DNA of 49,287 nt from Candidatus Hydrogenedentota bacterium (GCA_903902895.1 CAIUWO010000631.1:1-49287), one strand, 5' to 3'; counted from the first letter of the stretch, positions 34,164 to 43,763 are shown. Notes: a model not told the origin generated them from the letters alone. Translations and numbers: made by a program.

Positions 34164-34193
34164 TTTGTACACCGAAGAACCGTTGAAAGTCAA
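34164..34193 (-). promoter_or_regulatory. Promoter of the csoR-sulfur relay operon
   Basis: On the minus strand TTGACT (34188-34193) and TACAAA (34164-34169) have an 18-base spacer. The operator at 34146-34162 covers the expected start point. Confidence 0.6.
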
Positions 34194-34240
34194 CTTCAAT
34201 TCCCCCCAGGCACGTTCGAGCTTGGTCAATGATGGCGCAA

Positions 34241-34270
34241 TTGTTGCCCCATGCTTCCCAATGGTATGCT
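34241..34270 (+). promoter_or_regulatory. Candidate promoter of the TolC-MacAB-like operon
   Basis: TTGTTG (34241-34246) and TATGCT (34265-34270) are 18 bases apart, about 75 bases before the TolC-like gene. The match is moderate. Confidence 0.35.
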
Positions 34271-34346
34271 TAAAGGGGCTGTTGGGAAACCTTTTGCGCG
34301 GTATAAGGGTCCAATTCAGAACAGGCAGTACTATTTCTTGGTGGAT

Positions 34347-36218
34347 ATGCGAAAACTAGTCCCTACACATTTTTTTACACGCGGCACGGCCCTGCTTTGT
34401 GCCGTGTGCGCCTGCACTTTTGCCGGCGTTCCCGGCTGCGCGACGAGCTATTACAAACAAAAAGCCGATGAGGAGGTCTACTCCATCATCAAGGAAAAAT
34501 CGGCGGCCGTGGCGGGCATGGAGGAGCGCTTCTCCATCGACCAGGACGCGTCAGCCGATCCCCTTGCCGCTCTGCCGACCATTACCGAAATTGACGCCGC
34601 CCTCGGCGACGGAATTGCAAATGAGCAGGGTGCCGCGATTGTCAGCCTGGAGGAGGCGGTTAATCTGTCGGTCAGGCGCAACCGCACCTATCAGGGCAAC
34701 AAAGAGGCTGTTTACCTGAAGGCGCTCTCGCTAACGTTGGATCGCCATCTATTTGCGCCCATATTCGATGCAAAGGCCTCGGCCAACTACAACCGTTCGA
34801 GCCGGGATGTTGTGGTGCCCTCCAACTTCACCGACGCGGTAACCGCGGCGCGCGACGCGGTGGATGAACTTGAGGCAATCAGCGGCACGCCCGCGGAGCT
34901 CATCAGCCAGTATCTCGACGTGGTTGAGTCGGCGGGGCATGTGGCCGGTCTGGACGAACCGGAACTGGTGGTGGTCGACGAACGCAGTGTCACGGGGCAG
35001 GCCTCCGCCGGTGTGGCCCTGTTGCTGAAGGGCGGGGGGCGGCTTGCCGCGTCCATTACGTCCAACTTCCTGCGTTTTATTACCGGCTCTCCCCGGGACG
35101 CCGCATCATCGGTCCTTGACGCCTCCTTCACGCAACCGCTGCTTCGCGGGGCCGGCGCGGACGTGGTTACGGAAAATCTAACCCAGGGCGAGCGGGACGT
35201 CCTTTACGCGCTGCGCGATTTCACGCACTACCGAAAGACCTTTGCGGTGGAGATATGCGGCGCCTACTACAACGTGCTGCGCCAGCGCGACGCCGTGCGC
35301 AACGGCTGGTTTGGGCTCACGAACTCCCGCAAGAGCGTGGAGCGGGAACAGGCCTTCGCCGCCGAGGGGCTCAGCACCCAGGCGTCCCTGGGCCGCATGA
35401 AGCAGTTCGTTTTGGACAACGAAAACAGGTACAACGCGGCCGTCCGCAGTTATCAGAACTCCCTGGACCAGTTCAAAATCAGTCTTGGCCTCTCGACCGA
35501 CGCGCTCCTGGTGCTTAATGACAAAGACCTCGACGCGCTCCGTGAAAAGGGCATCATTCATCCCGAGATTTCTTCGGAGGATGCGATTCAGGTAGCCGTG
35601 GTCAGCCGCCTGGACTACCAGAACGACCTTGCCGTGGCGGATGACGCCGCCCGCAAGGTGAAGGTGGCTGAAAACTTCCTCAAGCCGCGGCTAGACCTTG
35701 TGGCCGGGGCGCGGGTCCAGAGTCAGGACAAGAACCAGTTCGAGCAGTTCGACTTCCAACGAATGACGTGGAATGCCGGACTGGATGTGGACCCCATTTT
35801 TGACCGCAAGTCGCTGCGCAACGCATACCGTTCAACCCTCATCTCCTACGAGGCCGCGCTGCGGCAACGCACTCTGGCCGAGGACCAGCTGAAGCTCCAG
35901 GTTCGCGACGCGTGGCGCAACCTCGACCAGGCCCGCCGCGCCTATGATGTCGCGGTGGAGAGTGTGCGGCTCAGCGAGCGCCGCGTCGAGGAGCAGAATC
36001 TTCTCGCCGAACTCGGCCAGGCCACGGCGCAGGACCAGGTGGACGCGCAAAACGACCTCATCACCTCGCAAAACAGCCTGACATCGGCCCTTGTTGGTCA
36101 CACCATCGCGCGGCTCGGATTCTGGCGTGACATGGGCCTGCTTTACATCAACGACGACGGACGTTGGAAGGAACTTGACTATGGCAACAAGCCACCCAGT
36201 CCAGCAGCCGGGCAATAG
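34347..36218 (+). CDS. TolC-family outer-membrane efflux lipoprotein
   Basis: A 623-residue outer-membrane factor. The N-terminus has a signal ending in a lipobox-like VPGC with Cys31, followed by ATSYYKQKADEEVY. The OEP repeats appear as two long helical segments (about 280-420 and 460-590, with LAVADDAARKVKVAENFLKPRLDL and LQVRDAWRNLDQARRAYDVA-like heptads). It would form the outer-membrane exit duct. It is longer than typical TolC because of an extra segment at about 60-240. The start ATG 34347 is chosen for the signal peptide, with only a GGTGG close by. The adaptor gene overlaps its end by 38 bases. Confidence 0.88.
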   Translation: MRKLVPTHFFTRGTALLCAVCACTFAGVPGCATSYYKQKADEEVYSIIKEKSAAVAGMEERFSIDQDASADPLAALPTITEIDAALGDGIANEQGAAIVSLEEAVNLSVRRNRTYQGNKEAVYLKALSLTLDRHLFAPIFDAKASANYNRSSRDVVVPSNFTDAVTAARDAVDELEAISGTPAELISQYLDVVESAGHVAGLDEPELVVVDERSVTGQASAGVALLLKGGGRLAASITSNFLRFITGSPRDAASSVLDASFTQPLLRGAGADVVTENLTQGERDVLYALRDFTHYRKTFAVEICGAYYNVLRQRDAVRNGWFGLTNSRKSVEREQAFAAEGLSTQASLGRMKQFVLDNENRYNAAVRSYQNSLDQFKISLGLSTDALLVLNDKDLDALREKGIIHPEISSEDAIQVAVVSRLDYQNDLAVADDAARKVKVAENFLKPRLDLVAGARVQSQDKNQFEQFDFQRMTWNAGLDVDPIFDRKSLRNAYRSTLISYEAALRQRTLAEDQLKLQVRDAWRNLDQARRAYDVAVESVRLSERRVEEQNLLAELGQATAQDQVDAQNDLITSQNSLTSALVGHTIARLGFWRDMGLLYINDDGRWKELDYGNKPPSPAAGQ

Positions 36219-38064
36219 AGGGCGCAAGCGCCGTCTGACCCTTCGCAGGACCCTGCTGCTGCTCGTGGTGATCGGCGCCGTTGCGGCGACGCTCTGGTAC
36301 CGCTGGGGCCGCGCGACTTCCGGCCCCTCAAACACCGCAACCTTTACCGTGACCCGCGGGCCGATGGAAATCACCGTGCTCGAAGGCGGCAGCGCAGAGG
36401 CGCGCGAGTCGCGCCAGATCAAGTGCGAAGTCCAGGGCGCGACAAAGATCCTGAAAATCGTCGATGAAGGCTACCTGGTGACGCAGGCGGACGTGGACAA
36501 GGGACTTGTGCTAATCGAGCTGGACTCCAAGCAGCTGGTGGACCTGCAGGTGAACCAGGAACTGGAATACCAGAACGCCATGGCCGCGGTGACGAGCGCG
36601 CGGGAGGCCTACGAGATCCAGCTGAACCAGAACGAGAGCGAGTTGAAGACGGCGAACCTCGCCATTCAGTTGAACCGGATGGACCTTGAAAAGTACCTCG
36701 GCGAGGAACTTGCCGGGCGCATCGTCACGGAGATAGAGAGTTCGCGCAAGACGCAGCAGGCCAAGCAGCATGAGGAACGGGAGGCGGAGCAGGCCGCCAA
36801 GGACGCCGCCAAGGCGGCGGCAGCCGCCTCGGGAACGCCGCTGGAGGACAAGCCGCTGGACGAGAAGGCGGCGTCCGAAGCGGGCGAAAACGTGGCCGCG
36901 ATCGCGGGCATCACCGACATGGCGCCGAGCATCAACCTGCTCGACCAGGCCAAGCCGGATGATCTGGGCGACGGCGACGCGCGCCAGCGCATGCGGGCGC
37001 TGGAGAACGATCTTGTCCTGTCCCAGCAGGATGTCGCGCTGGCCGCGACGGTGCTCGAAGGGACCAAGCGCCTTTTCGAGAAGGATTTCGTGACCAAGAA
37101 CAAGCTGGACAACGACCAGCTTGCCTACAACCGCAAGCAAATCGCCCAGCAGACCGCCACCACCAGCAAAGAGCTGTTTCTCAAGTATGAATTCCCCAAG
37201 TCCGCGCAGAAGCAGGCCTCGCAGTACGAGGACGCGCTGCGCAAGATGGAGCGCGCCGGCAAGGTGGCGATTTCGCAGCTGGCCACGGCCGAGGCGGCGC
37301 GCAACTCTGCGGAGGTGCGCTACGGCGTCCAGGCGCGCAAGCGCAAGGAACTGGCCGAACAGATACAGAAATGCACCGTGAAGGCCACGTACACGGGCAT
37401 GGTGGTGTACGGCACGGGCGAGCACAACTGGCATTCCGAGCCCATAGAGGAGGGCGCGAACGTGCGCGAGCAGCAGGTCATGCTCACCATACCCGACGCG
37501 TCCGCGATGGCGGTGAAGGTGCAGGTGCACGAGTCGTTTGTGCAGAAGATCAAGCCCGGCCAAAAGGCGCGCATCCGCCTCGACTCCAACCCGGGCGCGT
37601 TGCTTACGGGCGAGGTGCACCGGATCTCGGTGCTTCCGGACTCGCAGAACCGCTGGATGAACCCGGACCTCAAGGTGTACGCCACCATCATCTACATCGA
37701 CGGGAACAACGAGTGGCTCAAGCCCGGCATGAGCGCCGAGGCCGAAATTATCGTCGACAAGCTGGAGGATGTGGTTCAAGTGCCGCTTCAGGCCGTAACG
37801 CTGGAGAACAACCAGCAGGTCTGCTATGTGAGCACAGCCCTTGGCCACGAGCGCCGCGTCGTGGAAACGGCGGACTACAACACGGCCATGATTGTGGTCA
37901 CCAAGGGGGTTAATCCGGGAGAGAAGGTATTGCTGCGCTCGCCCAACACCTCCGGAAAGGAAACCCCCGACAGTCCCTCCACGGAAGGCAAGGGCGACAA
38001 GGAGAAGCAGCCCGACGAGAAGGGCAAGGCCGGCGACGCGCCCAAGGAAGGCAAGGGCGCGTGA
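36181..38064 (+). CDS. HlyD/MacA-like periplasmic adaptor with long coiled coil
   Basis: A 627-residue membrane-fusion protein. A short Arg-rich start precedes one transmembrane helix (about 25-41), then lipoyl and barrel parts (EGGSAEARESRQIKCEVQG; later VRATYTGMVVYGT-like) and a very long hairpin (about 115-400) interrupted by an Ala/Lys/Glu-rich stretch (about 195-260, KDAAKAAAAASGTP). The C-terminus (540-627) ends in a Lys/Glu/Gly-rich tail (KGDKEKQPDEKGK). It links the MacB-like pump to the TolC-like duct. ATG 36181 has AAGGA eight bases upstream. It is longer than common MacA (about 370 residues). Confidence 0.88.
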   Translation: MATSHPVQQPGNRGRKRRLTLRRTLLLLVVIGAVAATLWYRWGRATSGPSNTATFTVTRGPMEITVLEGGSAEARESRQIKCEVQGATKILKIVDEGYLVTQADVDKGLVLIELDSKQLVDLQVNQELEYQNAMAAVTSAREAYEIQLNQNESELKTANLAIQLNRMDLEKYLGEELAGRIVTEIESSRKTQQAKQHEEREAEQAAKDAAKAAAAASGTPLEDKPLDEKAASEAGENVAAIAGITDMAPSINLLDQAKPDDLGDGDARQRMRALENDLVLSQQDVALAATVLEGTKRLFEKDFVTKNKLDNDQLAYNRKQIAQQTATTSKELFLKYEFPKSAQKQASQYEDALRKMERAGKVAISQLATAEAARNSAEVRYGVQARKRKELAEQIQKCTVKATYTGMVVYGTGEHNWHSEPIEEGANVREQQVMLTIPDASAMAVKVQVHESFVQKIKPGQKARIRLDSNPGALLTGEVHRISVLPDSQNRWMNPDLKVYATIIYIDGNNEWLKPGMSAEAEIIVDKLEDVVQVPLQAVTLENNQQVCYVSTALGHERRVVETADYNTAMIVVTKGVNPGEKVLLRSPNTSGKETPDSPSTEGKGDKEKQPDEKGKAGDAPKEGKGA

Positions 38065-38756
38065 CGCAGGTGCAGCACATTGCCGCGCTTGAGGAGGTCA
38101 CCAAGACCTACCAGATGGGGACGGTGACACTGAACGCGCTCCAGGGCATCACGGTGCTCGTGGAACCGGGCGAGTACATCGCCATCATGGGCCCTTCCGG
38201 CTGCGGCAAGTCAACCCTGCTCAACGTGCTGGGGTGTCTGGACCGTCCGACTTCGGGCCGTTACCTGCTCGGCGGCGACGATGTGTCGCTGATGGACGAT
38301 GACGAGCTGTCCGAGATACGGGGGGCGCGCCTGGGCTTTATTTTCCAGTCGTACAACCTCATCCAGCAATTGAACGTGATCGAGAACATCGAGGTGCCGC
38401 TGTACTACCAGGGGCTTCCGGCAGAGGAAAGCCGGGCCATTGCCACGGTGTTCGCCGAGCGGGTTGGCCTTGGCGACCGGCTTTTCCACAAACCCTTCGA
38501 GCTTTCGGGCGGGCAGCAGCAGCGGGTGGGCATCGCGCGCGCGCTTGTCAACGACCCGCTGGTGATTCTGGCCGACGAGCCGACGGGCAACTTGGACTCC
38601 CATTCGGGCACGGAGATCCTGGCGCTCTTTGACGAACTGCACCACGCGGGCAAGACCATGATCATGGTGACCCACGACGACCACATCGGCCAGCGCGCCC
38701 AGCGCATCATCCGGCTCCGGGACGGCTTTGTCGAGGAGGACGTCCGCAATGGATGA
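38061..38756 (+). CDS. MacB/LolD-type ABC transporter ATPase
   Basis: A 231-residue ATPase. Walker A GPSGCGKST (about 44-52), Q-loop FQSYN, signature LSGGQQQR (about 143-150), Walker B VILADEP and the switch His in MVTHDD are all present. The GTG start overlaps the adaptor stop as GTGA. It pairs with the following FtsX/MacB-type permease to power export of a peptide, lipid or antibiotic; the cargo is unknown. Confidence 0.95.
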   Translation: MTQVQHIAALEEVTKTYQMGTVTLNALQGITVLVEPGEYIAIMGPSGCGKSTLLNVLGCLDRPTSGRYLLGGDDVSLMDDDELSEIRGARLGFIFQSYNLIQQLNVIENIEVPLYYQGLPAEESRAIATVFAERVGLGDRLFHKPFELSGGQQQRVGIARALVNDPLVILADEPTGNLDSHSGTEILALFDELHHAGKTMIMVTHDDHIGQRAQRIIRLRDGFVEEDVRNG

Positions 38757-40089
38757 CCTTTCACTGCGCCGCACGGCGCGCCGGAGCCGCTTCAGCCCCG
38801 CCGGGCTGTGGCGGACCATCAAAGTGGGTTTCAAGAGCCTCTGGCTGCACCGGCTGCGCTCGCTGCTCACGGTGCTGGGCATCGTTTTCGGCGTCTGCTC
38901 GGTCATCGCGATGCTTGCCGTGGGCGAGGGTGCCAGTCATGAGGCGCAGGAGCAGATCCGCCAGCTCGGAAGCAACAACATCATCGTGCGCAGCGTCAAG
39001 CCGACCGACGAGAAGCGCCTGAGCACGCAGCAAAGTTATGTCATCGAATACGGCATCACCTACCTTGACGTCGAACGCATCCGGCAAACCATCCCCGACG
39101 TGACCGTGGTGGTTCCGGGCCGGATCATCCGCGAACGGGTATGGAACGCAACGCGCTATGTGGACGCGGAGATCGCCGGCACGGTGCCCTGGTATCCGGA
39201 ACTGCGCAACCTGAGCCTGCTCGAGGGCCGCTATTTCACCGATCTGGAAATGCACAGCCGCAAGAACGTGTGCGTGCTCAGCGAACCCATGGCAAAACGG
39301 CTCTTTCCGCTAACCCCCCCCCTGGGCGGCAACGTCCGCGTGGGCAGCGACTATTACAACGTGATTGGCGTCATCTCGCAGGAGGCGGTCGCCTCGGGGG
39401 CGCTCGGCAACGCGGCCAAGCAGGAGAACAGCCGCTCCAACGCCCTGGCCACGCCGCGGCTGTACATTCCGCTCACAGCGGCCAAATCGCGTTTTGGCGA
39501 GATCCTGGTGCGCCGCAGCAGCGGCAGCATGGAGGCGGAGACGGTGGAGCTGCACGAATTGATTGTGCAGGTGCACAACCAGGATGCCGTGGAGGAGACT
39601 TCGAAAGTTGTCGAGGACCTTTTTGAGCGCAACCACAAAAAGCGGGACTACGAATTGATCGTGCCGCTCGAACTTCTCCGCCAGGCCGAGCGCACCAAGC
39701 AGATATTCAACACCGTGCTGGGCGCGATTGCCGCCATTTCGCTCATCGTCGGCGGCATCGGCATCATGAACATCATGCTGGCCAGCGTCACAGAACGCAC
39801 CCGCGAGATCGGCATCCGCAGGGCCCTCGGCGCAAAACGCCGCGACATCGTCATCCAGTTTCTTGTGGAGACGGTCATACTGTCCGGCTGCGGCGGCATC
39901 ATCGGCGTGGGCCTGGGCGTTCTGATTCCCTTCTTCATCACCCGCTTCGCCGAGATGGCGACCATCGTCACCTTCTGGTCACCCATCATCGCCTTTTCAA
40001 TCTCCGCCACCGTGGGCCTTGTCTTCGGCATCTACCCCGCCCTGCGCGCCGCAAACATGGACCCGGTGGAGGCCTTGCGCCACGAGTAA
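38749..40089 (+). CDS. MacB-like ABC transporter permease
   Basis: A 446-residue permease of the MacB/FtsX type: one transmembrane helix near the N-terminus (about 35-60), a periplasmic MacB_PCD domain (about 65-300), and three more helices near the C-terminus (about 325-440) with the conserved TREIGIRRALGAKRRDI segment and the ending NMDPVEALRHE. ATG 38749 has GGAGGA eight bases upstream; the start overlaps the ATPase gene by eight bases. Domain order and length fit a separate-subunit MacB. Confidence 0.94.
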   Translation: MDDLSLRRTARRSRFSPAGLWRTIKVGFKSLWLHRLRSLLTVLGIVFGVCSVIAMLAVGEGASHEAQEQIRQLGSNNIIVRSVKPTDEKRLSTQQSYVIEYGITYLDVERIRQTIPDVTVVVPGRIIRERVWNATRYVDAEIAGTVPWYPELRNLSLLEGRYFTDLEMHSRKNVCVLSEPMAKRLFPLTPPLGGNVRVGSDYYNVIGVISQEAVASGALGNAAKQENSRSNALATPRLYIPLTAAKSRFGEILVRRSSGSMEAETVELHELIVQVHNQDAVEETSKVVEDLFERNHKKRDYELIVPLELLRQAERTKQIFNTVLGAIAAISLIVGGIGIMNIMLASVTERTREIGIRRALGAKRRDIVIQFLVETVILSGCGGIIGVGLGVLIPFFITRFAEMATIVTFWSPIIAFSISATVGLVFGIYPALRAANMDPVEALRHE

Positions 40090-40190
40090 GCACCGCAGCG
40101 GCGGCGATCTGGATCAGTCCCCGCCACATTCCTCTGAGACAAGGACTTCTGATACCGTATCGGGTGTTACTTTCTGAAGAGGGTCCCCGA

Positions 40191-41405
40191 GTGAAGGATG
40201 TCATTGTCAGGTACGTTGAAAACGACGAGGAATTGCACCAGGCGAACAGCCTTATGGCCAGGTCGCGTGAGGAGAGCCATGCGGACGTGTCGGACTGGCT
40301 GAACTCTTTCGGCGCGGGGTATCCGGGCTATCGGCCTGAGCATACGCGCGTTGCACTTTTTGGCACCCAGGTGGTGGCAGCCCTGCGGCTTACGACGGAC
40401 ACAATTCGCATCGGCGAGGCCCGGCTCAAGATGGGGGGACTGGGCTGGGTGGCCACGGACGGGGCATGGGGGCGGCGGGGGATTGTCAGCCGTCTCGTGA
40501 CGGACACACTGCGCTACATGCGTGAGCACCGCTACCATGTGTCCATGCTCTTCGGTGTCTCCGAGCTTTACCGCCGCTGGGGTTTTGCCGCAACGATTTT
40601 CCAACACACGACCATTGTCGACCTCGCAGAGAGGGACCTCTCCCCGCCGGACCGGCCCTTCAAAATGCGTGCGGCAAAGCCGGGAGACATTCAGGCAATC
40701 CAGAAGATGCACGGACTCAACGACACTGAAACATCCTGCTCCCTCATCAGGTCGCAGGCGCATATGGCCAACAAATGGAAACACTGGGATTCCGTGCGTG
40801 TGCTTACGGACGGGCGGGGCAAACTGTCGGCCTATTTCCGCGGCGCGCCCGCCGATTTCGACTATGCCATCGATGAGGTGGGGGTCGCCGATGGGGATGC
40901 GTGCGCGGCGCTCCTGCATGCGGCCGCCGGGCTTGCCGGGGAGGCGGGTGCGCGCCGGCTAACTATTGCCGCGCCGCCCAACCACCCCCTAATCCGCCAT
41001 TTGTGCCCGTGCCATCCTTGCCAAGAGAGGAACACCCCCGGTAAAACCTGCGGGATGATGGCCTTCGCAAATCTGGGTGAGGCGCTGGAATCCATGATCC
41101 CGGAATGGGAGAACCGTCTGGTGAACTCCACCCTGACCGGGTGCCACGCGGAAGCAACCCTTATTGTTGGAAGAACCGCGTGGCGGGTGCGCGCCCATCA
41201 TTCAGCCGTCGATGTGACCCCTGGGACCGGACCAAACAAGCTGGTCCTTTCCCCGCAGGAATTGATCCAGTTGACCACCGGTTGCCTGGCCCTTGAAGAA
41301 TGCCTTGCCGCAAAACGGCGCATGCTCAATACCGGGGGACTGGCGTTGCTGCAGGCAATATTTCCAAGGCGCATGCCTTATGTGTGGGTGTTGGACAGGT
41401 TTTAG
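40191..41405 (+). CDS. Eis-like GNAT N-acetyltransferase
   Basis: A 404-residue protein with an N-terminal GNAT domain: VATDGAWGRRGIVSRLVTDTL (about 88-107) is the acetyl-CoA loop, followed by MLFGVSELYRRWGF. The middle (about 165-290) resembles a second acetyltransferase fold and the C-terminus (about 300-404) an SCP2-like module, the plan of the Eis family of broad-specificity amine acetyltransferases. The substrate is unknown. GTG 40191 has GAGGG seven bases upstream; an earlier in-frame start at 40164 lacks one. FAH-family gene follows after 25 bases. Confidence 0.75.
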   Translation: MKDVIVRYVENDEELHQANSLMARSREESHADVSDWLNSFGAGYPGYRPEHTRVALFGTQVVAALRLTTDTIRIGEARLKMGGLGWVATDGAWGRRGIVSRLVTDTLRYMREHRYHVSMLFGVSELYRRWGFAATIFQHTTIVDLAERDLSPPDRPFKMRAAKPGDIQAIQKMHGLNDTETSCSLIRSQAHMANKWKHWDSVRVLTDGRGKLSAYFRGAPADFDYAIDEVGVADGDACAALLHAAAGLAGEAGARRLTIAAPPNHPLIRHLCPCHPCQERNTPGKTCGMMAFANLGEALESMIPEWENRLVNSTLTGCHAEATLIVGRTAWRVRAHHSAVDVTPGTGPNKLVLSPQELIQLTTGCLALEECLAAKRRMLNTGGLALLQAIFPRRMPYVWVLDRF

Positions 41406-41430
41406 CGCCTCAAATCAAGGAGTAACTGTC

Positions 41431-42345
41431 ATGAAGTATGGCGTCTTGCTTGTTGACGGACAGCCGACACTGGGAACCCTAATCGGCGACCGATGGGTTG
41501 ACTTGGGACGGGCCACCGTGGACTACCACCGCATGGTCGAAGGCAATGACGTCGCCCGGCCCCGCGATGTGGGGGACCTCCTGCGCAACGGATGGATGAA
41601 CCGTTCCTCCTACCGGCGCATCGCCGAGTTTGTGCAGCGGCACGGGCGGCTGTCAGATTATGCACTGGCCGAAACAGAGCAGTCCTTTATGCTTCCGTGG
41701 CGACCGGGCAAGGTTATCGGCATCGGTCGCAACTTTCGGGCCCATGTCGCTGAATTCGACAACAAGCTTCCGCAGGAGCCCGTCTACTTCGCAAAGGCAC
41801 CCACCTCTTGCGTGGGACCCGGGGAGTCCATCATCATCGGCCCCGACTACGGGCGGGTGGACTACGAGGGAGAACTGGGCGTCGTCATTGGCGGCCGGGG
41901 CCGCCATGTCTCCGTCGAAGGGGCGCGGGCTCTTGTGGCCGGCTACACGCTGGTCAACGACGTCACCGCGCGCGATGTTCAGCGCCAGGACATGGCCGAC
42001 GGCAATCCCTGGTTCCGCTCCAAGAGCGCGGATACTTTCTGCCCCATGGGCCCTGTCGTGGTGATGGCGGAGGTCCTGGAATGGCCCGTGTTGACACCGC
42101 TGGAAACCCGTGTAAACGGCGCGGTTAAACAGCAGAGCGACACCGGCCGCTTCATCTTCTCCATCGCCGAGGTCATCGCCGCCATTACCCGGTTCATCAC
42201 CCTGGAACCGGGCGATTTGATTTCCATGGGAACCCCCGAGGGCGTTGGGCCGTTGCGCGACGGGGATGTGGTGGAAGTCGCCAATCCGCAGATAGGCGTG
42301 CTTCGCAATCCCGTCAGAAACAGTCACCCCGTCGCGCAGTCCTAA
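41431..42345 (+). CDS. Fumarylacetoacetate hydrolase (FAH) family protein
   Basis: A 304-residue FAH-superfamily enzyme that hydrolyses or decarboxylates 2,4-diketo/acylpyruvate-type compounds. The metal site is visible as the E-x-E pair in DYEGELGVVIG and Asp in VNDVTARD; GIGRNFRAHVAE and SMGTPEGVGPLRDGD are family signatures. ATG 41431 has AAGGAG eight bases upstream. Its end overlaps the convergent MshEN gene by four bases. Exact substrate cannot be inferred. Confidence 0.9.
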   Translation: MKYGVLLVDGQPTLGTLIGDRWVDLGRATVDYHRMVEGNDVARPRDVGDLLRNGWMNRSSYRRIAEFVQRHGRLSDYALAETEQSFMLPWRPGKVIGIGRNFRAHVAEFDNKLPQEPVYFAKAPTSCVGPGESIIIGPDYGRVDYEGELGVVIGGRGRHVSVEGARALVAGYTLVNDVTARDVQRQDMADGNPWFRSKSADTFCPMGPVVVMAEVLEWPVLTPLETRVNGAVKQQSDTGRFIFSIAEVIAAITRFITLEPGDLISMGTPEGVGPLRDGDVVEVANPQIGVLRNPVRNSHPVAQS

Positions 42346-43763
42346 AGCGACTGGGCCTTGCGCAGGCGGCTGCTAAGCGTGACCGTAATGTTCACCAGAA
42401 GCTGCACGGACGTGGCGCTGTCCAAGTCTTGTGTGATGTCGGCAAAACTGAGCATCAACAGCGAGGTCGACGCGACGGTCTGCGCCGTGGCGCTTCGCGG
42501 CGTGTTGGCGAGCAGTGCCATCTCGCCAAAATTCTGGCCCTGGTCGAGATGGGCCAGTATGCGATCCTCGTCTATGATGTCCACCGCGCCGCTGAGAATG
42601 ACGTACATAATACGCCCCTCATCGCCCTTGTGGAAGATGGTCAGTCCGGCCTCATATTCGACGGTCTTGCCCCGGGCAAACAGTTTCGCCACGGCTTCAG
42701 GGTCAAGTCCACGGAACAGGCTGACACGCCGTGCCAGCACGGCATAGGTGTTGCGCATGCTGTTCACCATGGCACTGGTCATTTTTCGGGTCATCTTGCC
42801 GACGATGACGCTGCCGTCGGGAGCCATGCCGTCTCCGGACTCCTCCTGCATGCCGTCCGAATTAAGCGCAAACACGCTGTCCAGAAGCGCCTCGTGGGCA
42901 TCCTTTTCAACGGGAGGCGGATCAAACACATCCGTCAGGTCATTGAATCCGCCCGCAGGAGGCAGTTCTTCCTCTGTGAAAGGCGCTGTGCCGACGGGAA
43001 GCCTGTTCAAGTCGGAAACCACCATGCCGGCTGCGTGTAAATCGAGCCCCGTAACCGGTAAGCTTTCCGGCGGTGCCGAGGCGGCAATAGGTTTCTTCTC
43101 CTCTGGAGACGCTTCGGTCTCGCGCGGGTAGTTCTGCTGCACCGATTTGCGGTCGAAGAGACGGCCTGTAACCGCGTCGAAATGCTTTGTGGTGCACAGT
43201 ATCGGCTTGATGCGCAGGTCGGGGCAGCGCTCCTGCAAACTGCCCATGGCCAGCGAATCCAAAGGATTCACCATTGCCACGGTCAGATTGCGACCCATCT
43301 TGTCGATGGGCACAAGCCGGTAACGCAGGCAGAATTCCGGCGGCACCAGTTCGAGCAATGATTCGTCAATCAGATAATCGAGCAGGCTCAGATGCGGAAT
43401 CTTGCAGTATTTGGCCAGAAAGGCCACCAGGGAGTTTTCGTCAAGCGCCCCCAGGTTGACCAAAATTTCGCCGATGAACTCGCCGCTCTTGCGCTGGACT
43501 TCCAGCGCCTGCTGCAATTGTTCCCGCGTCACATTCGCATGGGCTAGGAGCATCTCCGGCAGGTCCTGCACCGTAACAGGCCGGTTCATCTCCTGGCGAG
43601 GCGGTCTTACCGCATGACTTGCGGATGCGGGTTGCGTAACCGGCCTCGAAAGGGGCGCCCGCACCGGTTGTGCCGGTTTGGGAGTCTCCTGCTGTTTTTT
43701 ACCCCAAAACACCGCATACTCCTTAATCTTGCCAATCACAAGTGCCTTAAAATCGAATAACAC
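42342..43763 (-). CDS. MshEN (GspE N-terminal) domain plus cyclic-nucleotide-binding domain protein
   Basis: A 473-residue protein. Residues 20-60 are a Pro/Ala-rich linker. Residues about 65-200 form a GspE/MshEN N-terminal domain (LQQALEVQRKSGEFIGEILV, LVPIDKMGRNLTVAMVNPLD), a family that can bind c-di-GMP. Residues 205-330 are low-complexity Pro/Glu/Asp. Residues about 345-455 form a cNMP-binding domain with FGEMALLANTPRSATAQ, the phosphate-binding cassette including Arg. No ATPase or DNA-binding domain is present. It may integrate two nucleotide signals. The start is GTG 43763 without a strong ribosome site. The gene stands alone, convergent to the FAH gene. Confidence 0.85.
   Translation of the reverse strand: MLFDFKALVIGKIKEYAVFWGKKQQETPKPAQPVRAPLSRPVTQPASASHAVRPPRQEMNRPVTVQDLPEMLLAHANVTREQLQQALEVQRKSGEFIGEILVNLGALDENSLVAFLAKYCKIPHLSLLDYLIDESLLELVPPEFCLRYRLVPIDKMGRNLTVAMVNPLDSLAMGSLQERCPDLRIKPILCTTKHFDAVTGRLFDRKSVQQNYPRETEASPEEKKPIAASAPPESLPVTGLDLHAAGMVVSDLNRLPVGTAPFTEEELPPAGGFNDLTDVFDPPPVEKDAHEALLDSVFALNSDGMQEESGDGMAPDGSVIVGKMTRKMTSAMVNSMRNTYAVLARRVSLFRGLDPEAVAKLFARGKTVEYEAGLTIFHKGDEGRIMYVILSGAVDIIDEDRILAHLDQGQNFGEMALLANTPRSATAQTVASTSLLMLSFADITQDLDSATSVQLLVNITVTLSSRLRKAQSL

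Noticed and set aside
36511-37848. 445-codon minus-strand frame antisense to the adaptor
   Set aside because: Leu/Arg/His/Gly-rich shadow of a high-GC coding region.
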